NCBI GenBank assembly: GCA_003255065.1
Contig: QAOA01005252.1
Location: forward strand, 24,211 to 88,210
DNA from: Cercis canadensis
Lineage: Eukaryota > Streptophyta > Magnoliopsida > Fabales > Fabaceae
DNA length: 64,000 nucleotides
Direction: 5' to 3'
Made by a program: the position numbers and the translations under genes. This document shows positions 50,008 through 61,152 of this stretch, piece by piece. Every line of letters starts with the position of its first letter. Position 1 is the first letter of the stretch. The notes under the pieces were generated by a model. The model was not told where the DNA came from. It saw only the letters and a list, made by a program, of their open reading frames with translations, and did no database searches.

Positions 50008-50790
50008 TTAGTTATTGGTTATCTATAACATTGTTGAATCAAATAAAATTGGGCTGAATCAAAACTCCCAATTTTTTTTTTTTAAAAAAAAATCTAATTT
50101 TACAAGCTTGAGGTTAGCATTTTAAGGCCTTACATATAAATGGGGCCAATCCCGATTATTATTATTTTATTATTTTAAAATTAAACATTAATTTAAAAAA
50201 ATCAAAAAATTGAATAGAAATGAAAATTGCAAGAAATTTTTTTTTAGGAAAAAAAAAGCCAAACCAAAACTGTGTTATTGTACAAAATGCTTGAATTTCA
50301 AACAGTCTTTAAAATTGAAGCCTAAGCATGGTTATATATGAGCCCAATCTTAATTTTATATGGGTCAAGCCTAAAATTAACTAGTTATATGTGACTTTTT
50401 CTACAAATATAAATATTCTACCAAGACTTAGTTGCTAATCTTGTTTCGTGTTCATTTATCCCTCTTCTTTTGCATATAGATAAGTTATTTGGGATTGTCC
50501 TTGTTGGCATATGGCAACCAAGCAAAGCTGATAATGGATTGAGCCAACTTAACTTGGGCAAAGATCCATGTGGCTTCTNCTTGGGCAAAGATCCATGTGG
50601 CCTCTAGGTTTAATCTTTAAGCCCAAGGTTAACAACCCCAACCTAATTCAAACCCAATAACAAAGCCTGTGCTTGGCCCAAACCATGGGCAACGCCAAGC
50701 CTGTAAACCCAAAGTTCACATATATTTGAAGAAAAATATGCTTAAAAATATGAAATATAGTAAAGTTTTAATATTATATAAATTTTATAT
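50008..50790. repeat. Right part of tandem unit 2
   Basis: A diverged copy of about 45490-46470, with an internal deletion that removes most of the secreted-peptide-like frame. A short direct copy (about 22 bases) surrounds n at 50579. Confidence 0.7.
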
Positions 50791-52315
50791 AAGATTTTTA
50801 TAAAGAATGATATATAATATAGGATCCACCTTGCACTATTAATCATTCACCCATGAATTTTGCACATGGAACCTCACATTCCCTCGTGTGTGTGTGTATA
50901 TATATATATATATAGTGTAAGACTAATTCTCACTCGAGTGTTAACATATTCTAGTTATTATTATTTTTAGTGGGGTTCAAACTTCTGACACTATCTTAAG
51001 TTTCGCTCCATACAAAACTCAATTTGCTAACTAAGCCACACTTAATGATTGTCACTATATTTGATGCTGTCATATTAGATTTTATTACAAGATTACACAT
51101 ATCATTTCATTTATGTAGGAATAACATTATTCATTGTAATTATTTTTTAATATTTTTTAAATATCTTGAAACTTTTTATATAGATATGTGAACTTGTTTT
51201 ATTTAAATTATATTAGTAAGTGTGCAAGTATCATTATTTCATTTCATGTAGATAGTGGGCATATAAAAATCTATGGAAATTCTTTGGCAGAAGAAATTTT
51301 TATAATCTCTAGCAATATTAAATTATAAGTTAACATTTTTATAAATACATATTTATGATATAATCAATATATGTAAGCAAAAGTACACATATGATAAAAT
51401 ATATAAATTTTTTTTATTTTTTAATTGATATGGGATGAAGATATATATATATATTTTATGTATTTCCATAGAATTCAGAACAAATCAGATAAAATTATAT
51501 ATAAGAATTTTTTTTTTCAAACAATTTGAGAAACGAAATCCATTTGAAATAGACATGGTGTATTTAGTAGAGTTGGTAAAAACTAGAAAGTTGGTAGAAA
51601 GGAAATATTCAGTGGAATATTTTTATATACTCTACCTCCCATGCCAAGAGAATCGTAATACTTCATCACTTCATCTCTTAAACTAAAGTATGTATGTATC
51701 TTACAAAGTATCTGTAAATACCATGCTGGTCCCAAGGCCCACTTTACAAAACCAGCCCAACAACATACAAGGCCCAAGACAAATTTAACCCAAGCACCCG
51801 TTTCTTATTAATAGGAGGATTCCCACCAAGGTATGAGAAAAAAATGTCGTCCTACCATAGTATTTTTTTGGCCATGCATGGTCCTACCATAGAATTGACT
51901 ACTGAGATTTTAGCGTTGTTGTCACTCAAAATTAACATGGAAAGAAAGGTAATTTCACTAGCATCTGAGGGGTTAAAGCGAAAGCTTTGTGAACACTAGT
52001 CTAACATGCTGTGTTAGCTTTGCATGTGGTCCTACTTGTTTTTAGTTGGTGTAGTCCAAGGAAAATATCTAAGAAATAGAGTGTGTAGGCTCTTCTTAGA
52101 TTTGCGTGTGGGTCTTACTTGTCTTTAGTTGGTGTAGTGTAAGAAATCTCCATATTATTGAGGTCTAACTCCGTGTAGTATTTGGATCTACTTTCCCTTT
52201 TCTGCTTCTTCTGGCATATGCGATTTCCACTTCCCTTCACCGAAAAAAGCCACACCTTCCCATAACATACAGCACTTCCGACGCAACAGGAGGCTCTCTC
52301 CCAATCAACATTCAG
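50791..52315. other. Intergenic, no gene recognised
   Basis: AT-rich with a GT/AT run near 50886-50914. The part after about 52.1 kb is likely promoter or leader of the membrane-protein ORF that starts at 52316. Confidence 0.5.
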
Positions 52316-53008
52316 ATGCCTTGGGCTTTGGCTTGGCCGTTTCTGGCTTTTCTTGCAAATTTCGTTGGGAGCTACTTTTTACACCGGAATCAAGATCTCA
52401 AGGAAGTATTTGGTGCAAAAGAGCAAGAATGGCTAGTCACTGCTGTTCTGCTTGTGGGCCAGAATTTGGTGCCATTTCTGCTGATCTCTAGTCTCGTATT
52501 TAGTTCTCAAATCAAAGATAAGTTTAAGAATAACTTGTTACTAAATGTTTTCTTGACTTATCTGTGTCTATCTGTGCCTGCTCTATTTTCTCATGTGCTT
52601 CAATACGGAGGCTTTCATATAGAAGTAGAGGACATTGAACAACATAACTCAAGAAGCATACATAACTTACTCACAACATGTTCATATGCCATTTCATCCT
52701 TCTGTTTATCACAAACGTTGTGCCTCCCGTTTGAAGCCGGATTCTTCTCTGCATGCCTTGCATATGCTATGCAAGTTTCCCTGACAATCTTAGACAAAAA
52801 TGGGAATAGTCAACCTGTCTACGTTTCCTGTACGTTCTCTTTTTGCTTTATATTCAATATGGTCCGGAAATATCTAGAGAAAGATGAAGGTATCGACAGA
52901 ACAATGCAGAGGGATAATCAGATCCCACGGACACAAATCCGTGTCCAGGTTCTCCTTCTAACACAATCGAGTTACAAGAAAATCATAACAGAGTCACTGA
53001 ACCTCTGA
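52316..53008 (+). CDS. Unrecognised multi-pass membrane protein ORF
   Basis: The frame encodes 230 residues starting MPWALAWPFLAFLANFVG. About six hydrophobic segments are visible, near residues 4-21, 40-60, 77-95, 118-135, 142-158 and 168-182. The loops contain DLKEVFGAKEQEW and an acidic EVEDIEQHN stretch, and the tail is basic and polar. I do not recognise the family. The frame ends at 53008, but a possible donor after CGTGTCCAG at 52948 lies in phase 0. From there it could splice to the LRR exon starting at 53152, which is also phase 0. A single-gene membrane-LRR chimera is therefore possible; an unrelated intronless gene is the alternative. Confidence 0.5.
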   Translation: MPWALAWPFLAFLANFVGSYFLHRNQDLKEVFGAKEQEWLVTAVLLVGQNLVPFLLISSLVFSSQIKDKFKNNLLLNVFLTYLCLSVPALFSHVLQYGGFHIEVEDIEQHNSRSIHNLLTTCSYAISSFCLSQTLCLPFEAGFFSACLAYAMQVSLTILDKNGNSQPVYVSCTFSFCFIFNMVRKYLEKDEGIDRTMQRDNQIPRTQIRVQVLLLTQSSYKKIITESLNL

Positions 53009-53151
53009 ATGCAGGAACATCATCTTTCACTGAACATCATCTTTTTCAGACTGTGGACCTTGTGGTTTTGATACCTTCATAAACTAGAAGCTCTTGTAAA
53101 TGGTCAAGGTTTTTGAAGTTTTATCATTCACAAGATAATTTTGTTTTACAG

Positions 53152-55190
53152 GTTGCATTTCCCAAATTGGAGGCCTTAAAGTTGAGCTCAATCAATTTGA
53201 AAAGAATATGGGATGACAATCAAGTTACCTCAACTAATAACATTCAAAATATGACTAACTTGATAGTAAAAGATTGTGGTGACCCAAAGTATTTACTTTC
53301 ATCCTTCATGGTTCCCACTCTTTCGAAACTCAAATGGCTTGAAATAAGCAAATGCCATATAATGGAGGAGATTATAGTTGCAGAAGAAGGGGGAAACAAC
53401 AATGCATTCCTTGATGTAAGGCAGTGTTGACATTTTCAACTGCAGTATTTATTTCTTTCCAGTTTCTATTTATTAGTTTTTCTTCTGTAATTACTAATAC
53501 TGTCCATTGACTTGTTGTCTTCAAATACTATTTAGCAAAGCAAATCAATATAAGATGTTAAGGATTTTATTGTGTTTGTAATTGTTAATATATGATTTGA
53601 TACACTGCATCACAGGTTCGGCTTCCCAAACTGGGAAAGATAATAATAAATGACATGCAAAACTTGAAGACAATATGGCACTCCGAACTCACAGCTGGTT
53701 CCTTTGGCGAATTGAAAACTCTAGAAGTCAAAAACTGTCCGAAGCTTGTAAATATCTTCCCATCTTATATGCAGAGAAAATTTAGCAATCTAGGGATATT
53801 GATGGTTAGTGACTGTGATTCCATGGAAGAGATATTCCAATTGGATGCCAATGAAACGTGCAGTGAAGAGGATACAACACAATTGAAAAGCATGACTCTA
53901 CTTCTGCTGCCAAAGCTAAAACTGATTTGGAGTAGGGATCCCCAAGGAATTCTTCGCTTTCACAATCTACAAGCTATACGTGTGGAAAAATGTCATAACT
54001 TGGAATAGCTCTTTCCATTCTCTGTAGCCGCAAACCTTCCCCAACTGGAAGAACTCTTCTTAAATAATGACAGTGGAATGAAGTATATTATTGCAGAGAA
54101 AGGTCCGACAGAGGGAAGTCCCATATTTGTGTTTGATGGACTCACATCCCTGACTCTTTGGAAGTTGCATAAACTCAAGGGATTCTATGTGGGGATTCAT
54201 GCTTTAGCAGTACCGTCATTGAAAGCAATAGATGTGTTCAATTGTGACAAATTGGAGTTATTCATTACACTGTCTACAAGCAACCTCTTTTCACAGTTGA
54301 AGAGGTATGGAATATTTAAAAGTCTGTGCCTATTGAAACCTTTATATCCTTTCTCTCTGGAGTATCTAATCATATGTGATCATCTCTCTAATGTTAGAGT
54401 ATATATTATATGCATACCATATTGAGCAAACCAACTCTACGTTAAATGTTTTTCTACATGTTAAGCAAGCCAAATGGTCCAAATTTTATGCTTTCAAGTT
54501 ATTCTGGTGAATTTTTTTTTGAACTCTTTATATCCCCTGCTCCTACTCTGCTTATATATGCATCAGGGATTTATAGGTAAAATGTAATTTTCTGTTATTG
54601 TAATGACACTGCGAAATAAACGTAGTGGAAAATAAGAATTTCATTTAGTACTTCACAAAATAATACATGACACGTGGATGTCTGATATTATTAATTAACT
54701 AATGGTTCATGTTTTAGGTGATCCCCAACTTGGAGGAGTTGGATTTAAACTATAAGGATGCCAGCATGATATTGCAGGGTCAATTTTCAAGGCAACTTTT
54801 CAGAAAATTGAAACTTCTTAAGTTGTCTAGATTTGAGAATGAAGAAGCAACTTTTCCATATTGGTTTCTGAAAAATATACCAACTGTGGAAAAGCTAGTT
54901 GTTCAATGGAGTTCCTTCAAGGAGATATTTCTAGAACAAAAACTTGGAGGTGAGGAAGAACAAGTCAAAATTAGCACACGGCTCAAAAAATTGTGGCTGT
55001 CAGCATTACCTGAACTTCAACATATATGTAAAGAAGGATCTCAAATTGATCCAATTCTTGAGGTTGTTGAAAGATTACATGTCTTGAATTGTTCTAGCCT
55101 CAAAACCTTGTTGCCTTCCACTGCAATTTTTAGTCACTTGACATATTTGGAGGTGACAAGCTGCGTTGTTTTAATTGTATTTTTTAATTA
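53152..55190 (+). pseudogene. CNL-type LRR exons with nonsense codon and truncated end
   Basis: Three exons join in phase: 53152-53415, 53616-54305 and 54718 to about 55165. They have GT donors and AG acceptors. The LRRs are of the At4g27190/RPS2 type: VAFPKLEALKLSSINLKRIW, LKWLEISKCHIMEEII, LKTLEVKNCPKLVNIFPS, PNLEELDLN, ERLHVLNCSSLKTLLPS. No NB-ARC or coiled-coil part is found upstream. A TAG at 54006-54008 interrupts the second exon (HNLE*LFPFSVA, where the family has an aromatic residue), and the frame is open on both sides. After LTYLEVTSC the LRR sequence stops and unrelated AT-rich DNA follows, leading into the duplication around n at 55342. It is therefore a broken or truncated resistance gene, or an assembly-damaged one. 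Confidence 0.75.
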
Positions 55191-55533
55191 TCAAATTGAG
55201 ATTTACTCATTAAACCAATATTTTCATCAAAGCCATACAGGAAAACAAAATTTTGAATTTATGTAAAAATAAAATCACTGCTGCCATTTTGGCAGCACTT
55301 TTACAGAAGAACAAGTATTTTTATAAGGACTTCGTTATTTTNGGTGACAAGCTGCGTTGTTTTAATTGTATTTTTTAATTATCAATTTGAGATTTACTCA
55401 TTAAACCAATATTTTCATCAAAGCCATACAGGAAAACAAAATTTTGAATTTATCTAAAAATAAAATCACTGCTGCCATTTTGGCAGCACTTGTTACAGAA
55501 GAACAAGTATTTTTATAAGGACTTCGTTATTTT
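55153..55533. repeat. Direct duplication around n at 55342
   Basis: Bases 55153-55341 and 55343-55533 match closely, beginning GGTGACAAGCTGCG, and include the last LRR codons and a small CTGCCATTTTGGCAG palindrome. This is a probable unmerged contig overlap. Confidence 0.85.
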
Positions 55534-57975
55534 ATGTACTCCTCATTTGCCATAAATAACATATTATCCTTGATAATGAGATAATTATTTAGCAGTCTTT
55601 AAGACATGAAATCATGTGAATATCCTATTTGTTAAATTGATCTGAACCACGAACTATTATTTAAGTATAAAATAACCCATATGTTCATTAGCTCCTTATC
55701 TTTATTAAGCATAAGACAAATGAATATTTGTTTTTTTAACTCGATCTGTAAGTCAAAATATTTTGCAATTTTTTTTTATTATTGCATTATAGTATATTTA
55801 TACTGATCTGAACCCATGAGCCATTATTCTTTTTCTTGTTTAGTTGGAGTGCATGCACCCTCACTATACTCACTTCGAAAAGGGTCCAGATGAGGGGGTT
55901 GTTACAAAAATACCAAGTTAACCATGTCTATAACTATAAGATTAGAATATGGGGAAAATCAATGAGACTCAAATGGGGACTTATTTTCAGGAAATAACCA
56001 CAAACATTTTAATTATTTTAAAGGGCAAGTGTGGTTGTTCAAATAACCAAACTCAGCTTTCATATTCCGTTCGAATCTATGGTTATTTTGTTACATGTTT
56101 AGTTGCTGAAAAATAATGAAATAACCATACTTAATCCATTAAAATAATTAGAATTTTTGGGGTCCTTATATGTTTGGGTCCCTAATACTAATTTTCACTA
56201 GAATATAATTGGACATTATCCATCAGGTAAATTCAATAAGAATTGCTTTTGATTGATTAAAAATATAATGGTATCTACATTGTAAGCTTTGAAATGTTAT
56301 TCCTATGCATAGAGTGGAGAATGGGACCAAAAATTGCAAAAAGATTTCTTATTATCAGAGTCAATACATTAAGATTAAGAAGCATATACAAAAGGCTAGA
56401 AGATAGAGAACCATTACCTGTAACTCATTGGCTTGACATGATTAGACCAGTTTNCAAATACTTAAGTAAAGGATATCTAAAAAGTGGATATAAAAGCCAC
56501 TCAACAACATGATTAGACCAGTTTGCTTCATCCCTTTGCTGGGATGGTCATTATCAGCATTCTCTTCAGATATGCCTCTCACTTGAACAAAGTGACCAAT
56601 TTATTCACGAAAAGCCACCGACAGAAATGCGAGATTTGTATATGACTCTACCATTAGTGCTGCAGCTATATAAAACTAATGTGAGAAGCAAATTATTCTT
56701 TTCAAATCAAATCAGTAAAGCAAATTGGTATTCTCAAATCAAACGTGGGACTTTTCTTTGAATTTAATTTAATAGATATTAGCATAGAGAACCATAGTAA
56801 GGAATCTAAACCCGAAGGAATCTTTGCATTAAAAAATATATATTGTTTAATTTGCTTTGAGGTATTATTTTTTGGTGAATACCAAATGGTAGTAAGGATA
56901 TGTTATTCTAATACTATTGGGAAGGGCACTAATGACATGCCTGGAATCCCACAAGGGACAAACAGAAGCCTATTTAGAGGTTTACCTCCAAGGCATGTTT
57001 TTGGCCCTGCATTGAGGTATTGAGAGTGATGCAAATTGGAAAAAGTACTGATGATGTCCATAAACTTCTACACCTATTTTAATTTTATTTGGTGATTAAT
57101 ACCAATTAAGGCATCACTGAACTCACCAATGCATACTTGTATAACAATCTCAACGTAATTACTCAGTTGAAACTTTCTTTTTTCAAGCTTAAATTGTGCC
57201 AGTATGTATTATGCACTGGTTGAGTGCAAATAGTATGAAAGTAAAATTTCCTTTCACTTTGGTTACCAAATGTGTTAATATTTCATATTTGTTTGCTGAG
57301 CAATAGTCCTGGCTATTTGCAGACCAGTTCTCCAATGGCCGTGGGAATGTAAATTTGTCAGAAAAAAAAAAAAGAACGTGAAGTACAAAAATATCAAACA
57401 AGAAAAGGGAATTTTACCATACCAGGAAAGTATCACATACTTTTTTGATGTGGCAGTATAAGAATTGTTGATATAAAAAATAGTTAATCTTAATTGTTAA
57501 AAATGAATACCAAGATTAAACACATAAATGATTGTCATGTTATCATGTCAGAGAAGTATTGTACACCCTTGATATGTGAGAAACCACCATAAGAAAATTG
57601 ATATATATTCCTTTAGTTCATAGTAGCACAGAGATAACAACACCCAGAATAATGCTCTTACAGTTACATGTCCTGGAGCAAAATTATTTTTCTATGTAAG
57701 ATCAACGTACGTAGATGAGACTTGCCACCAAATGTACGAAAGTTGTGAAACACTTGAATATTAATAGCCAAGTTCTGAACTAATTGATCTCTTTATTCTT
57801 ATACAATGCCAATACCTATAGAGTCTAGGTACTCTATATAGCATCGTGTGGTAAGGAAAAACAAATACTCTCTTTATTCTTAGTCTCTAGGATCTTACGG
57901 ACACAACATAGTTGAGCATATACTACTCAACGACCATACACTAAGTAACCACAAATGACCACATCACATTAGGAA
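55534..57975. other. Intergenic, no gene recognised
   Basis: The only longer frames (56294-56512 and 56745-57023) have no recognised domain. The second ends in PGIPQGTNRSLFRGLPPRHV, which looks protein-like but has no assignment. Around n at 56454 a short direct copy (GATTAGACCAGTTT) reappears 70 bases later. Confidence 0.4.
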
Positions 57976-59630
57976 TTAATTTTTAGCAGGACTTTCATTG
58001 TGGCAGCACTTGTAGCTGATGAACAACTCCATTACACGGTGACACTCTGGGCATTTGATGGTGTCTGGGATCTTCGCGGCAACGTTATGGATTTCGATGT
58101 GGGAGCACCGGTGAGTGGTGTTAACAATCTTTGTGTGGTGTTCTCTGAAAGAGATCTCAAAACCCTTCTTGATCACAATCTCCTTCCATTTCTCAAATTC
58201 CACCAGAGTCTTCAAAACTGTTGTACCATGACCAGTGACTAACACAGTTGACCCTTTGCTAAGAAGTGCCCATCCACTTTCATTCTTATAGGAAAGCATC
58301 TTTTGCACCTCTTCAGTTATTGTGCTGGTTGTCTTATCCATCTTGGTCACAAACAAACTCTCTATTCCACTCCAGAAGCGGCTAATGATGTTTTGGTGCT
58401 CATTCTCCACACAAAACAGCTCAATAGAAATGTTTACCTCCTTTATGGTGGCATCATTTGCAAGGGCAATTGCATACTTAGTGAACTTTTGGATCCACTC
58501 TTTGTCATTGCCTCCATAGAAGAAGATATACTTTTCCTCCTTGATCTGTGTCACAAACACACTCAATCATCTTAGCTAAGTTTATTTTTAGTAAGAATAT
58601 AAAAAAGTTCAAACGATTCTTTTTTTGTGGCAAGCTACATAATGGGCAGAATCTAAGTTTAGCAGTTTCACTTAAATTTATTCTCTTAAACTCAAATTTT
58701 GTCACATATGTCTGGTTGTGTATGGTATGCGGATTTTGTTTGTGATATCAGCGCGTCATGTATAGACATGTGTGTGGGGTAATTATTTTTGTATTTGAGA
58801 ATATGCAAATAATGCTCACCCAATTGTTGATCTTTGGATTGATGTCTCTGACCAGAGAGCCAACCCAACTTGCTTCTTCGGTAAGTGATTCTTCGATGGA
58901 CAAAGTGAAAGGGAATGCGTTCAATCCCCAAACCTCGATCATGTGGAATGCATTTGGGTGCAACACCTTCCCTTGAGGGTTCACGTGCACAACCATAGGT
59001 TTCTTCTTGAAATGCCATTCCTCCTTAATGAACTTGAAGCCTTGTATGCTTCCAAAGTGATGCACCAAATACCAAGGCATCTGAGATTTCAGAATCTCAA
59101 ACTTCTTTTTCTGATCCTTGTTCCATTCCTCTACAATGGGAACCCACACGATCTTATATTGGTTTGCCGCCTTCTCTGTTTCATGAATTGACTTGAGAAT
59201 GTTAATCTCTTCTTCAGTGATGTCTAGGGTTGAAACGAACAAGAGCACACTCTTCTTTTTTAGCNTGAGGAGAAGCTGGCTGGGGGAAACTTGTCATCAA
59301 TGTTATCCACACTAGTTTGATTTCCCTGTAAAATGCCATAAGCACTTAGAGAACCATATGAAAAAATATTGACCTAAAAAAAAGTAGAAAGAGAAAATAA
59401 CCAAGTGTAGAGGTGTATGTATATACCTGCACAACATCATCAACGATGTGAGTTGAACGCTTAAGAATGTTCTCAACAAGGTTGAAAAGAGAGTCAACAT
59501 CAAACTTGGTGTCACTGTGGACATGGGTTGAAACAATTTGCTCCAAGATCTGGTCATTAGACATGGTTAATGGGTTATGAACTTTGTCATCCTCACCATG
59601 TTGGAGAAAAGCTTTGATTAGACCTGCCAT
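57976..59630 (-). CDS. Sieve element occlusion protein (SEO), middle missing
   Basis: SEO proteins are phloem structural proteins that form filaments in sieve elements. The exons seen are 59630-59427 (68 residues, MAGLIKAFLQHG to VDDVVQ), 59325-59266 (GNQTSVDNIDDKFPPASF, cut by n at 59265), 59264-58820 (thioredoxin-like/SEO C-terminal part: KKKSVLLFVSTLDITEEEI, IVWVPIVEEW, PWYLVHHFG, PMVVHVNPQGKV) and 58545-57976 (IFFYGGNDKEWIQKF to the CPECHRVMELFISYKCC motif and stop). The splice sites are good. Together they give about 425 residues against about 700 in the family. The residues missing at n are those between the N-terminal domain and the C-terminal domain. Unlike most n positions this one is not flanked by copies, so sequence was probably lost in assembly. 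A true deletion allele is the alternative. Confidence 0.88.
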
Positions 59631-59705
59631 GGGTTATTTTGAGAAGGAAATAGTTGGAAGAGAAAGATAGCTTGTGTTGCGTGGAGTTGGAGAGCTATAT
59701 TGCCC

Positions 59706-59713
59706 TATTTATA
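59706..59713 (-). promoter_or_regulatory. Likely TATA box of SEO gene
   Basis: The minus strand reads TATAAATA about 76 bases before the ATG, giving a leader of about 45 bases. Position and sequence fit a plant core promoter. Confidence 0.6.
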
Positions 59714-61152
59714 ACCTTTGAGAGCTGCAACGTTTTTCTTTCACATTATAAAGACAGAGTGGATAGTATTTAATATCAATGTTCACATGCATGTTGGTGT
59801 GTAAGTATACTTCTAACTATCAATTCGTCAAAGTTGTTGTCAGTAATCTAACTATAGATAAAAATCCTCTGGACATCAATTCATAATGATTCTCTCTTTA
59901 CCTCATCCAATTAGGATGCCATTTTAACTTTTCTGTTTATGGCATCTAATGCTAATTTTGAATATTACCATAGCCACGAAAGATTGTTCAGTATTGATCA
60001 TAAGAGTTGAATATTAAATATCACTTGAATAAGAAACTAAATACTGTACATTTTGCTACACATGATACTTGAAGAAGATTAAAAGAAATAACTTGTTTAT
60101 GTATTATTATATAAAATAGTTTGTCTTGCCCGTCTTCTTGTCCATGATTAATCTTAATTAAAAGTTATAATAGTGCTATATCATGGACTATAATCTCATA
60201 GTCTCCTCATAAAATCATTCAAAAAAGACATGACAGCTCGCACTCCTAAAATAATGACATAAAATTGACTTATAATTGAATAGCCTCCTCTAAGCAAGTA
60301 ATGAGAAGCACATGGCAATGGCCTAGTTCACATTACATTATTAAAACAATCATGATATCAGTTCACTTGTCATTAATGATATCACGATATCAGTCCACAT
60401 GTCATTAATGACACAGGTTTGGAAACTGGATCAATCTCATAGTTTATAATTAAAAGTTATAATAGTGCCATATCATGGACTATAATCTCATAGTCTCCTC
60501 ATAAAATCATTCCAAGAAACACGACAGTTGGCACTCCTAAAAGAATGACATAACATTGACTTATAATCTAATTGTCTCCTCTAAGCAAATAATTCCAAGT
60601 AACATACTACTTAACATCATATTATTAAAACAGTGATGACATCAATGCAGTTATCATTAATGATATCAGTCCACTTCTCATTAATGACACATGTTTGAAA
60701 TCTGGAGACAATCACTGCTTTGTATGATAATTTACTGAAAATATTTTGATAAAATTAANAATTTACTGAAAATATTTTCATAAAATTAAAATTAAACAAA
60801 GACTTCTTACAAAGTCTTTTCTTTTCTCCACGTGATGTTTGGTACAATAGTTTAATGAAAATATTTTATAAGTATAGCGAAGAAAATGTTTGAAAGAGGG
60901 AAACTTGAAAACCGACTATTTTTTCTCTGCAGTTGGACAAAGTAATCCTTTTCTTCGTAAATTTATGGCTAAAACTATGCACACAACTCTAAAAAGATAA
61001 GAATATTGTTTTCTTTTGTGAGCAAATAATTCTAAGGTGCCAAGAAGCAAATCCAAATAAGCACTAATAAGCCATTGAAATAATTCTAAGGTGTTCTATA
61101 ACTTTTTTTAGCTTACCTATATATCCCATGACACGATAGGGAGTTTAAGTTA
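59714..61152. other. Intergenic with internal direct repeat, no gene
   Basis: About 200 bases are repeated in diverged form (about 60155-60420 and 60448-60690; shared cores are AAAGTTATAATAGTGC and ATCATGGACTATAATCTCAT). A 30-base direct copy surrounds n at 60759. No coding sequence is recognised. Confidence 0.55.

Noticed and set aside
56745-57023. 92-codon plus frame ending GLPPRHVFGPALRY
   Set aside because: Partly protein-like but no family could be named and no exon context is visible.
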